64,000 nt of DNA from Tigriopus japonicus (lineage: Eukaryota > Arthropoda > Copepoda > Harpacticoida > Harpacticidae), in contig CM021313.1 in the NCBI GenBank assembly GCA_010645155.1, forward strand, positions 4,386,602-4,450,601. The letters run 5' to 3'. The translations under genes were made by a program, and so were the position numbers. The notes under the pieces are model-generated. The model was not told the origin of the DNA. It searched no databases and was given only the letters and a program-made list of their open reading frames with translations. Shown one piece after another: positions 1 through 11,176 of this stretch (the first letter of the stretch is position 1; every line of letters begins with the position of its first letter).

Positions 1-350
1 CTTGATTCATCATACATTGCTCTTGTTCGACCAAAGCAGTTGAATGAGCAATTTTGCCACTGACTGCCTAAAATTGCAAGTTTGGGTTGTAAATCATGTA
101 ACTTAGCGTGTTCAACATCAAATCCCATCTCACACACAGTGCAGGCTTCGTGACACTCACGAATATTTTTGGAGTGTCATTTCTCTGTTAGCCCTCTAGT
201 TTGGAGAATATAGTGTTGAAGCATGTTTCCCGCATTTCCATTTCTGATTGTTGATACTCTCTTGGCAATTCGTTCTATGGTAATATCCCTTTTTGGACAT
301 CCAAGAAATATTTGTACTGTGTAAAAAAGTTTCTGATCTCAAATTCTCAC

Positions 351-3300
351 CATGTGTGGTTTCCACTTGGTAGTTTTTGTTATCAGAAAGGGCAATTTTG
401 AACGGGACATCAGCACAGTCCGTGAACATCACTGGTTCTTCATCGTCCTTCAGGAATGTGAACATTCTCAAGGCCAAAGTCAGAGGAGACGTTGTGGAAA
501 CTTCCAAATGAGAGTCTTTGAACTCGAGTTGGGTCACAGGCAAAAGGTAAACCTGAAATTAACAGCAGTTGACAGCTCATTAATCTTGATACTGAGAAGG
601 AGACAGAATAAAAGAGATCAGTCCACAAACCTTGGCTTGGTCGTAGTTTTGAGCTCCTTTCACCATGGCGGCTGTCACGGTAAATTCACCCGGTCCACCA
701 TGAGTTGTGGCCTTGCCTTCATTATCAATGGTGGCCAAATCTTCATTGTCAGTGCTCCAAGTATACACTTTACCCCCTCCAGTGGCCTAAAATTGCCGAC
801 GTAAGACATTATTGAAGATGAAAAAGCCAACTCAAGTATCAAATAGGGAGTGGATTGTTAGTTCGTGAAAACGGATAAGTTTTTTTGACCAATGCATCAA
901 AAGTTAAAATGGTAAGGCATTTTGATAAGTTTAAGGCTTCTGTGCCCTAGCAATATTTTGTGGCATTTTTGAACAGCTGGGGCCCATTTTGAAGGATTTT
1001 TGAAGTATTTGGTATTTTTGAAAAAAGAGCCAATCCCCAGTGGCAATCGTATTTGAAAAAAGGAAATGCCCAGACTTCAATCATGAGTTTGGAGAAGCTC
1101 GAATTTCCAAAAGGTTTTATTATAAGTAATTCTAATAATGATAATAATATGTATATTGCGACTCAAGGTCATGTCAGGTAGTACAAAAATATATGTGTTC
1201 TCATATAAATGGTGCAGTGACATGCCGAATGTTAAAAGACGTTACAATAGACAAATTATCTTGTGATATCACAGGTGAGTTGACTAGAGTGGTTTCTAGT
1301 TTTTACAGGAAGTTTATAGTTTTCAAAATTCATAAAATTCTAAAATAGTTGAAAATGAGTGAATACCCCGAGTTTGAGAACGTCGAATTCAAGATCTAAG
1401 TGAAGACGGCCCGCTCAAGAGCTCGTCTGAAGGGTGACCAGTTCGAGGACTTTAGCCCGAGAACTGGTCACCCGAAAGACGAGCTCGAGAGCGGAAGCCG
1501 TCTTCACTTAGATCTTGAATTCGACGTTCTCAAACTCGGGGTATTGACAATATCGTTCGTTTGGCTCACTCATGTAGACTTAAAGGACTATCAATAAATG
1601 GGTTGGTCCCCTTAAAATGCACTGTAATCGTCACACTGGTACATGTTATTTGTTACTGGTTAGCTGATTGTCAGTCTTGAAGCAACGTCTGTGTGAGCGG
1701 GGGATGGACTGTTCGGGTTTTCGTGTGAGATTAATAGTTTTTGAAAGCACAAGCAACTGTATCAGGTAAGTGACTATTTGGTTTAAATCAAGGGCAGTCT
1801 AGCCGGCTCTTGAACAAAGCGGCATTTGGGAAGGGAGCTGGCACGAAATATTACTCAAAAGATTTTGATTGTTTTGCAATGGATTAAAAACACGGGGGCA
1901 CATGGATCATTAGGACATTATCATACTTCAATTTCAAATGTTGTGAAGCAATTAGATCAGGGTTTCACGACACATGAAAGATGTCTGTACAACTATTAAT
2001 AAACATTTTTTAAAGTAAATGTTAAATCGAACAATTTTATGATAAATGACGAGTGCTTGGTCATATTGATGTGATCGAGAGAAATCAATTTGCGCATATT
2101 TCGATTTTTCAATTTAGAGGCAAGAATGATGTTTGCATCGGATGGATGAATCAGCTTTTCTACACGGATTTGAAACCAACTTACAAATCAAACAAATACA
2201 ATGTAAGGAGTACGTACCTTGTAATATTAAGTTTTTGAAAATAAGACTTTTGATTTTCAACATTCTAAAATGTTCTTTCAAGACCAAAAACAAGTATTTG
2301 GCAAGTGTCAGGTCTTTGGAAGTGCACAAAGTCTCCTTTTTAGATTTTCAATTTAACTCGTACTTCCAAATTTTGGTTAGGAATCTTGCTTAAAAATCCC
2401 AATTAGATTTACAGAACAGATTGGTTCAATTTCATAGTTTGAAAGTTAAGAATGTTTTGAGTCACTATAGATTGTGCAAGAAAAGTGTTGCTGTGGGATG
2501 ATTTTGTTTAACTCTTGAATACTTCGTAAAAATTGAGACGGCAACGTATTTTCAAGTTTTGTTCTTGTGGTTGACTCAGCTCATAAACCGGTTTGTGAAC
2601 GTCGTCATTCTCGTCTTGCTTTCTTCGGAATCAGAATTCGAGACTGCGCGTCGCCTTTTTCCGACCTTCATTATTGCCCGATACGATTTTCCGACCTTCA
2701 AGAGTGCCCGCGGCTGCTCTTTTTTGGCCTTCATTACTGCCCTGTTGTCTTTTTCTTGGCCTTCAATACCGCCCGTGTTGTGAGAGTCAACTGCTTTTGA
2801 TCGGCTTTTTTCGCGTTCAATTTCAATTTCAAGCTCGCACAACAATGAGCAACGTTGAGCGAAGGCGGAAATCAATTAGCAAGTCACATGAAATACGTCG
2901 ACTTTTGTTATGTAGTGGGGAGTGAGCCAAACGAACGATATTGTCAAATAGTTTTAAAAAAGTAAAAATATTCACGAAAAAATAGTTCAAAATCGCTCAT
3001 GGTCACAAAATAATCAAAATTAAAATAAAAAAGGAAAAAGTTGGTAAATTGAAATGGTACATAAATTTTATTTTTTCCCTCCCAACTAATAAGGGCAGTC
3101 TTCGGTTTGCCCCTTTTAATTAAGAGTTCAGTGGACTTTACCGTGTACTTCAACTCGAAGGAGGTTTGTGAATTCTCGTCCCAAGGGAGAATGGTCTCTC
3201 GAGGCTTGATCACAACTGATTCGTATATTTCAAAGTCCGTACTGCCTTTCACGTGGGGTACAATCTCGAGTTCCTCGTCGTCCTCTGCTAATACAGATCT

Positions 3301-6300
3301 CAAACTGGCCTTGATCTAAACATAGAACGAAAGTTAACTTTTAATCTGTTCAATCAAGTCACCAATCATTGAGTTTGTACTTTACCTTGCCCAGACCCAA
3401 GGATTCGGCTCGAACTTTGGCAAAGAGACCATTCTCACTGATTTCGATGATTTCAAATTGTTTGGGGAACGTCGTTTTGCACAAAATGTTCTAGAAAGTT
3501 CAAAGGAGGTTTTATGAGCGCTTCCATCCATGACCGAGCTAATGGATTCATTGATCAAAAATACCTTTGATGGATAGATTGGTCGTTCGTCTCTATTGAA
3601 GACCTCAATTTGGATGTCATAAGTATGCCCGAGGATCAATTGGTTGGAATCGGGATCGGGATAGGATTTCACGAGGAGTTTATGTGCCGTAGTGATGCGC
3701 ACGGGAACGCCCTTCACGATCTCGCCTTCAGAATTCTTCACAAAAAGCTGCAATCAAACCGAGTCGTGAATTAATTCGAAAGTCAGAGGGAAACCAGACT
3801 TGTGGTGTAATTGTAATGCCAATTACAATTAGGTAATTGTAACTATAACTGTTACATTGACCTCAAAGCAATTGTAATTCATTGCATTTTTGCCAATGTA
3901 ATTGAGATTTTTCAACTGCACGTTTCAATTGCATTCTCAACTACATTGTACAGGGTCGGCGGCCAAATTGTAGACCCCTTAACGTTGTCATAAGTCTTGA
4001 AGTTTTCGATTGATCTTTTTCAAATTTACATTTTAAGAATTCTGAAGTATTAAGGAATAAAAGTTGTTTTGTGCATATCCCTGTAGAAGCCCTTGGGCAT
4101 GGGTAAGATCATGACATGGATGAAGTAATTGGGACAGTTGGCACAGAGCCTTGCATTTGTCCATCAAGAGGAGGAGGGCAGAATTTTGGGCTGGAGTCCA
4201 TTGTTTGATATCCCAAAATGTCTCAATTTTAAGGATGGGCCAAAAAAAGAAGTCTATAAGCCTCAATTAGACCTGAAACGGGCACTGGTTATGTGCTAAA
4301 AACGACAAAATCCACACTTGGACCGCCGACCCTGTAAGTTCTTTGATTAAGCATATATTTCCCAGGTTAAGTCACAAACTTCCAACATTATTTGGTGCAC
4401 TTTATAATGAACCTTAAATCAACAGCTTTTCGCGCTTGTCATGCATTTTGCCCTTCAATACGATAAAAGTAAAAGAACAAGTTTATTTTTAAGAAAAATG
4501 TACTTGAAATGTTTTTCATGTACTTTCAAAAAGTAATTGTTGTTAATAAGTAGGGCCCGGAAAAATATTTGCAAAAAAGTGACAAAATATCCAATATATA
4601 TTTTCTTCAATAGGCTAAAATATTTGGAAAAAAGCCGGATATTGAAGAAATATTTTTTTTGACAAGACTATTATTTAGTATTTTTGTCTTTGTGCGCCCA
4701 TTTTTCAAATTTGTTTCTGGTGAATTTGATATATTTTGCCGTTTTTGGAGGCCTCCTTGAATGTAATTGATTCAAAAATACAATTTTCAGTTTTCCTCAA
4801 TAAATGGCGCAGTTTTTTTCGTGTTTGACAGTAGTTTTGGTTGTGAATGTCAAATTTCAGAACAAATGCGATTTTGTAGCGGTTTTTTGTATTTTGGGTA
4901 AGCATTGGTCGTTCATTTATTTCCTCAATTTTGTCTAAAATATTTTTTTTGACTCAAATATTCGAGAAAAAAGCCAAAATATTTGAAAAATCGAGGAAAA
5001 ATGGAGAAATATTTTTAAAATATTTTATTTTTTAAAAAAATATTTCCAGGCCCTATTAATAAGTAATCAAATATAATTAAATAAAGTAATGTTAATTATT
5101 TCTAATTACTTCTGATGGCAATTTATACGGTCCTAAAGAACAGCTTACTCTGAGTGTACTGTACTAAAACAACTCCCAAAACTGCACGCTGACACAAAAA
5201 TTTGACCTACCTTCGTACTTTTCAATATATATTGGACTCATAAGAACAGAAATTATGTGTTACAAAGCCCATAGGTTGCACATTTTTTCTATTTAACTGG
5301 TTGCGCTTAAAACGAATTCAGCTGAGTATTCTGGGACAAAAATGGCTAGAGATAAGTCAAAGTCAGTCGAAACTCACCCGCCAAAAAACTTAAGTAAAAT
5401 TCTCGAGCCCAACTCGCATTCTTCGTTTTGACAATCATTCGAAAGAAGAACCGTCCACTCACGCAGCAAACTTAAGCTATGAAATGCCCAAACCTAGAGC
5501 ACTATAATAACACTATAATAACAGAGTACAGTCATAAAGTGCGCCATCTAGTGGATTTCATGCGGCAACAGCCCGCCGTTCCCATGATACTCACATTTTT
5601 GAAGATTGCGACGGTCATTCATCAGTTTTGAACAAACTAAAGTGCCTAAAATGTTGATGGCCGAACTCCAAATGATACCTTAGTGTTTTTCTGATGAATT
5701 TTGACATATATCATGCTTAAATCACCTTTATAATAGTCAGATTTCCATGCCATTTTGAGAGGGATTTCACTAATAATTTCAACCAAAAACCACCACAGGT
5801 CCATTAACAATACTCAGTCAACATTTGAGGCACTTTAGTTTGTCCACCCAAACCTAGTTCTGACCTATCCCTAGCCAGTATAGCCCCCAAATTAATTTGT
5901 GGGCTATACTGTTTTTTTATTACATTTTGAAGGTCTCTGGGAAGTCAACTGATTTTGGAACTCACCGTTGTTTCTCCATCAGCGGCCAAGGCTGTGACAT
6001 TACTTGTAGCCTTGTCAAGCACCGCAATTTCGGGCTCTTTGATTTCAAAAGTGTAGTCGGAATCCACAGAGGTGACATCCAATTCTTGGATGTTGGTCTT
6101 TCCATATTGATCGATGCCCTTTTCCAACAACTTGAAATTGACCATGCCGCCTTCCAAAAGAAACACGCCATCAGGTTCAACCATGAGAGGAGCCTTGACA
6201 GAAAATTCCATTGTTGCGGGGTCCAAATGCTAAAGAACAATAATCGAGTCAAAAAATAATGAAGTCTAGTATGTAGAATGAGAGTAAGTCTGGCTTTGAC

Positions 6301-9300
6301 GTACTTCATAGTTGGGATCATTCAACAAGGCCATAACGGCTCCTTTTCCGGCACGGTGAGCAATAACCTTGACAATGGGACCCATTTGGTTATGTTTTTG
6401 GAACGAAGCAACCTCGCGTTTGGATCCGATGTACCTTAAATTAAAAAAAGTGATGGTGATATCTCCGTGAACTTTAAAGGGACATTCTTGCAAAATTGAG
6501 AGGTTGTCTTTGCTAGGCAACTTATGCTTTGTGTGTCATCCTTTGTATTGATGCTATTTTAAGATTGATTTTAGACTAAAAGAAGGCGAAATTTTCCTGA
6601 TCAAGTCACAAACTGAGCACATCATGGCAAATTTTACTCTAAATCTCTTTAAGTAAACATACTTCAACAAGTATTATAACTAACGTGCCAGCTAATTTTA
6701 TTTTGCTTTCAATTACATCAACAAAAGACTAATTTGATGACTTTGAGAGAAAAGCGTCAACAAAGCAAGATTTGAGCTCAAATTCTCAAGTGGAAGAACG
6801 CCCGCCAAAATTACTTGGAAAATTGCAAGGAGAACTTACGAAAGGCCAAAAACACCTTCAGGTCTCAAACACTCACAAATCTTTGGTTCAGTTTTGGCCC
6901 GTACTTTGCAGCGTTGAATTATTATACAAGGAACTCTTCGTAACGCGAGAATGCTGAGTGGAAAAATATTGAATGCACTTACAAAATGACTGGTTGCAAA
7001 TTGAAAAAAGTCAAAGTTACCTTGGTGAGTCTACTTGGGACTGTAAGTCCTTACAAAGAAATTATGAGACTAAAGGATGAAGGCAAGGACAGATTTTAAA
7101 GATGAAAATTAGAAATGTCTAAGTTTTTGTTTCTGGTTGATGTAAGGACTTCAAATGGAACATGAAGTGTTTCGTCTGGATATCCCACACCGAAGATTTT
7201 AATTTCATTCCATCTCTCTTATTCCAACAGCACCATGTCATAACTTTTGGCCTAATTTGACATATTTTGGGCCAAAGGAAACAAACGATCCTGCTTCTGC
7301 TTCAAAAAAGACAGCATCAAGTCGAATTAGTGGCAACTTAGTATTTTTGTCGAATTCATTGCATATTCAAACAATAAGCTTTGGAGCTCAAAAACCATAG
7401 ATTTGGACTCAAAAGCAAAGATTCAGACAACCGAACCGAGAATAGAAGAGAAATTTGAAACTTAGGAGTAGATTTGTCATCTTTACCAGGCAATTTGTAC
7501 TCCATCGAGGGTGTCGAATTCGTTGTCGTCTTCATCATAACCGGCCACGCCAAATGGGGCGGGTTCATCTCCCACTTCCATTTCAGTTTTGAGACCCATA
7601 ACCTCCAATTTGGCCACAGGACGAACATGGAGCAAATACTCCACCAAGGCTGGTGCATCTAAAAAAACATAACCAAGGATTTCTCTCATATCATAATAAT
7701 ACCCAAATGCTTCAAGTCATAAAGGGCAAGTTAGGAATCTGGAAGGTTTCGAGGAGATAACGAGCCAAATTAGAGAGTCGTCAATCATGAGTCGAGCCTT
7801 TTTTTCGCTCGTCGAGATTCAATTTCCTGTTCCCTCAAAACGAGATTGAGCACTGTGAAGAAAGAGAGCTTCCAAAAGGTTCTAACATAAGATTGGGACA
7901 GAATAGTTGAATAAGCTTTTTTATCTAACTTGCTTAATGAAGCTTCTTTAAGGGCCAAAATTTGGTTTCATAACAAAAATTACTCCAGTGAAAACAGGAA
8001 CCGTGAGAAAGGTTCTGTATCAATCTTTTTTCGACGAAAGAGGATCTTGGGCTCCGCAAAGTCCTGTCATAAATGCCAAGATAAATGTGCCTTGATATGA
8101 CATGGACAATGGATATAGAATGAGTTTTTAGGGAAGGCAATTTGCAGTACTTTTGTTACTCATATTGTCCATCACGAGATGGAGAAAACTCATCCGTGAA
8201 GATTTGTACTTTGGAAGCTTTCAGGAGAAAGAGGGTATTTCTCTTTTTAGCAAATGCGCTAGCTACAAGTGAGTTCCTTTGGACAAATGGCTCATGATTG
8301 TACTCAATTTTTGTGTTCATATAAGAGTGTCAAAGGCCAATTTGATGTCTTGATTTTTTGGTGGACAATTCCCGTCTCCGAATTGACGCTTAGCACTAAA
8401 GGAAACGTGGACCTACGCCGTTTTGGGCACTCAATTTTATATACAGTAAGATTGGGTTCATTTGAGGGGGGCGGGAAATTCTCAATTTTCCAATTTGACG
8501 GGTTTTCACACATAAATGTTTATGTAGAGTAATACAAGGATGACTCAACGAAGGATATTTTACAGAATACCACTTAAGGCCTAGTTACTACAATGCAAAT
8601 TCAACGGAACATTTACTGCTTTGAAATAACCTCTCATTTTAGTACAATGACAAGCCTTAAGCTGTATTTCTGTAATTCGTCCTGAGAAATTAAGTAATAT
8701 CAGAGATCCTCTTGGGAGTAGTAAAACAAGTTGACAACCAATCGATTTCTTTGAAGAGCTATTGATTAGATTACAATGGGCTTGATTACTTACAATTCCT
8801 TTAGTTTCTCGGACTTTGATACTTAATAGTGTTCAAAGCGATTCCGGTCTCGAGTTCGAAAGTATTCGAACATTCTTCCTCTTCAAGATTAACTTGAATT
8901 GAGATTGCTTTTCAAACTGGTAATACTTAAAGATGCAACTTTTTGGCCAGGGGTTGCCACATTGTTTATAGCTTTTGGGTCAAAAATTATAACAAATATT
9001 TCAAAACCAGTAAGAAATCAAATAAAGAGTCATTCGAGTTCAAATTTGTGTGACTCGACTCAACACTACACGATCGCATAGGATGCTTTCATATTTCATT
9101 TTCATTTCAAGAAGAGCTTTCCAAAGAAGAGATTTCTGCTTCGATATGCTTTTGATAATTGAATTAATCATTTTGAAGAACACTTGCTGGTTTTGATCCA
9201 AGATATCGGAAATTATTTCCATTTTTGGCATAAATTAGGATAACATCGAGTTTAGAAATTTCTAAGCTTTTTAAAACACATTTTTTCGCTCCAACTGTCA

Positions 9301-11176
9301 ATTTCCTTGATTTATCTTCATTCAAATGAGATGTTCAGTTTGAAAACGTCATTTAAAATGACTGGGAATTTCAGTAAAAGCCATTTTGGTCCAATGACTC
9401 TCTTTAGCTTCGCGCTTGGGAAATGAAAATTGCCACTGAGCTGAAATCGATATAACTTTCCTTTGCTCTAAATCCAAGTAATCTTAGCATTAATTTTTGG
9501 GATTTTATACTTGAACACACTACAGAAAAAGTGGTGAGATTCTTCAAGAAGGCAAAGTATTATGAGCCCTGCAGGTTAGAAACTTTACGAGTACTACACT
9601 GGAACTTAACCTGATTCTTGTGTAAAAACACCTAATTTTCAATACCTTAGGAAATATAATTGAATATATACTTCCTTAAAAGGTAGGTTTTTTAAAAGGT
9701 AATTAATCCCAAATAGGACCTCAAGGCAGAAATTTGAATTGAATTCAGCTGAATTCATCAATAATTTAGACCGATAATTCTAATTTTATGATAACAAAAC
9801 ACCATTAAAGACAATTAGAAAAGATCTTAAGTATGTTTTCTCTCATGAAGGTATTCATTTACAGTTGTAAGGAAATTGAAGTCGAAGAAAAATAGAAAAC
9901 GTTTGACAAACTGTCGGATTCAATAACGTTATTGTTATTTTCCGAAGACGAATGACGGTTAACTTTTCGTTTCTTTGTGTATGACTTAGAAGAACTTTGG
10001 TTTCCTAGGAAAATGTTCCAATTCGTTTGAATTCATAACTAGTTTCAAGCATTTTCGAAGGTCCGCTTTGTACATTATTTGTAAAATGGATAGTGCTCAT
10101 ATTTGTCATATCTTGGGAAAGTTCAATATTAAGACAAGTCTGTTTGACACGTACAATTCCGGAGTTGTTCCAAGTAGAAAATATTCGTTCATACGTTTAG
10201 GCTTTTACTTTGTGTACGTCACGATTGATTCAATAATTAAAAAAAAAAGAACTCAATATCTGGCTATTTTGAAAATGTATTGATTTGAAATCTTTGACAA
10301 AAGCAATTTGTGTGGTGAGTAAATAAACACACCCTTTTCAAAGTTGAGCTTCAAATAAAGTAATTTTGGTCTTATTATGATAGCAACGCTTCATCAAACC
10401 CTTTTAATCAGCCTGTTACAACCAACGCCTAATAACTTCACTCATTATTTACAAAAGAGAGTAAGTGTGCAACCAATTTGATGAAACTTGGAGAGAACAC
10501 TATTTTCCTTCTCCATCAATCCAGATTTTCTTCTGTTCATGAGCCAAAATCATGGACTGTCAATAAAGAGGTCGAGATTGAATTAAAGCAATGTCAACTT
10601 TCCACAAGGTTTCGTGATCCCATTGTCTTAAGATTCTTTTTGAAAATGGTTTTAGGCGGATAATTCTGAAAACCTCTCACGAAACCCATCCAGACATTCA
10701 ATAAATGTTCATTGTGTAACCAAACTGGTTTTAGAACGACAATGTGTTGATTATGAAAAGTTACAAAAGAAAGAACTCGAGTTATTACCTGAGTCATATC
10801 CATTGTCCGCATTTTCAGCCGTGATCTTGATAGTTATCTTTCCTTTAGCTGCCTTGGGAATAATTTGAAATTCCAACCGAGATCCGCATAACATCTCATA
10901 GTTGGTGTGAATTGGGTGCAAGCGAATCACCTCGGTATTATTAGTGCTCCTAAGGGAAGAAAAATAAGGAAATAAAAGCCATAAAATCTCCTTAAACTAA
11001 AATGTTGTATCCGAGTCTCACCATTGATAACATCCGTTGTTCGTTTCTTGACTCAAGCTAAAATCCACATCCTCTGTTTCGCTATAGGGCAAATAGAATT
11101 CCTTCTGCTCATCGTCAAAATCTTCTTGAGCCAATGCATATGCCAAAAACACCGATAGAATCAAAACTAATTTCAT
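351..11176 (-). CDS. NUP210: Nuclear pore membrane glycoprotein gp210 (NUP210), N-terminal part
   Basis: Partial gene running off the left edge. Ten exons read on the minus strand: 11022-11176, 10789-10949, 7487-7658, 6305-6434, 5966-6229, 3565-3747, 3386-3490, 3142-3315, 631-786 and 351-552. They join in frame to about 567 residues. The protein starts MKLVLILSVFLAYALAQ, a clear signal peptide, then a luminal region with NNGCYQWS near residue 47, FDTLDGVQIAW near 155 and ATGGGGKVYTWS near 448. The last is the Ig-like (BIG2-type) turn repeated in gp210. In this family the large N-terminal part lies in the perinuclear lumen and a single C-terminal membrane helix anchors the protein in the pore membrane; that part is off the window. 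Introns 2 (3.1 kb), 5 (2.2 kb) and 8 (2.4 kb) are long, and introns 5 and 8 carry transposons. The family call rests on my recognition of the repeats, without alignment. Confidence 0.9.
1362..1545. repeat. 184-bp hairpin (foldback element)
   Basis: The left arm at 1362-1410 and the right arm ending at 1545 are perfect inverted copies over 49 bp. Pairing then continues with a few mismatches to a loop of about 16 bases near 1446-1461. It lies in gp210 intron 8 and its right end touches the terminal repeat of the next element. It is less AT-rich than the flanks. It could be a foldback MITE or a hairpin RNA source. Confidence 0.9.
1544..2947. mobile_element. 1.4-kb non-autonomous element with terminal inverted repeats
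   Basis: The sequence TTGACAATATCGTTCGTTTG at 1544-1563 continues as GCTCACTC. Its exact reverse complement occurs at about 2920-2947, giving inverted ends of about 28 bp. No transposase reading frame is visible inside. Near the right end, 2650-2780 holds four imperfect copies of a 31-32 bp unit with the core ccgaccttca/ggccttca. I could not define a clear target duplication, so the superfamily is open. Confidence 0.7.
2650..2780. repeat. Four imperfect 31-32 bp tandem units
   Basis: Four successive units begin ttttccgaccttca, ttttccgaccttca, ttttttggccttca and ttcttggccttca, each followed by a variable segment ending near tgcccg or cgcccg. They lie inside the 1544-2947 element and look like subterminal repeats. 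Confidence 0.7.
3951..4334. mobile_element. Mariner-like MITE with TA target duplication
   Basis: The left end CAGGGTCGGCGGCCAAATTG and the right end (read inward) CAGGGTCGGCGGTCCAAGTG form imperfect inverted repeats of about 20 bp. Each end is flanked by TA (3949-3950 and 4335-4336), the duplication typical of Tc1/mariner elements. It is 384 bp long with no intact transposase, and sits in gp210 intron 5. Confidence 0.75.
4551..5055. mobile_element. hAT-type MITE, 505 bp, TSD TTAATAAG
   Basis: The ends TAGGGCCCGGAAAAATATTT and (inverted) TAGGGCCTGGAAATATTTTT match. Both sides are flanked by the identical 8-bp TTAATAAG (4543-4550 and 5056-5063). An 8-bp duplication is diagnostic for hAT transposons. 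The interior is AT-rich with many AATATTT motifs and no transposase. Confidence 0.85.
5307..5880. mobile_element. Diverged copy of the 42372-type MITE with a nested insertion
   Basis: The stretches 5307-5497 and 5847-5880 resemble the two parts of the element at 42372-42654 (shared aattcagctg, cctagttctgacc and atccctag blocks). They are separated by a 349-bp insertion flanked by an 11-bp direct repeat, cccaaacctag (5487-5497 and 5847-5857). The copy therefore took a second insertion. Its right end is truncated at the hairpin that follows. Confidence 0.6.
5498..5846. mobile_element. Nested insertion bounded by 11-bp direct repeats
   Basis: The insertion carries an inverted repeat at 5633-5657 and 5818-5842 (caaactaaagtgcctaaaat and its near-exact complement). 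Direct repeats cccaaacctag lie at both boundaries. No coding capacity is visible and the class is unknown. Confidence 0.55.
5876..5911. repeat. 36-bp near-perfect palindrome
   Basis: CAGTATAGCCCCCAAATT is followed immediately by its complement with one mismatch. It lies in gp210 intron 5, about 55 bases from the donor end of the exon at 5966-6229. Confidence 0.8.

Noticed and set aside
1..90. An eleventh gp210 exon at the left edge, after CAATTTTAG
   Set aside because: It joins in frame from 351 but the peptide (GSQWQNCSFNCFGRTRAMYD) does not resemble gp210, so it is not called.
1400..1597. 65-residue frame across the hairpin
   Set aside because: It reads through both hairpin arms, so the peptide is an artefact of the inverted repeat.
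4033..4266. 77-residue frame inside the mariner-like element
   Set aside because: No DDE/D transposase motif is visible and the element is only 384 bp long.
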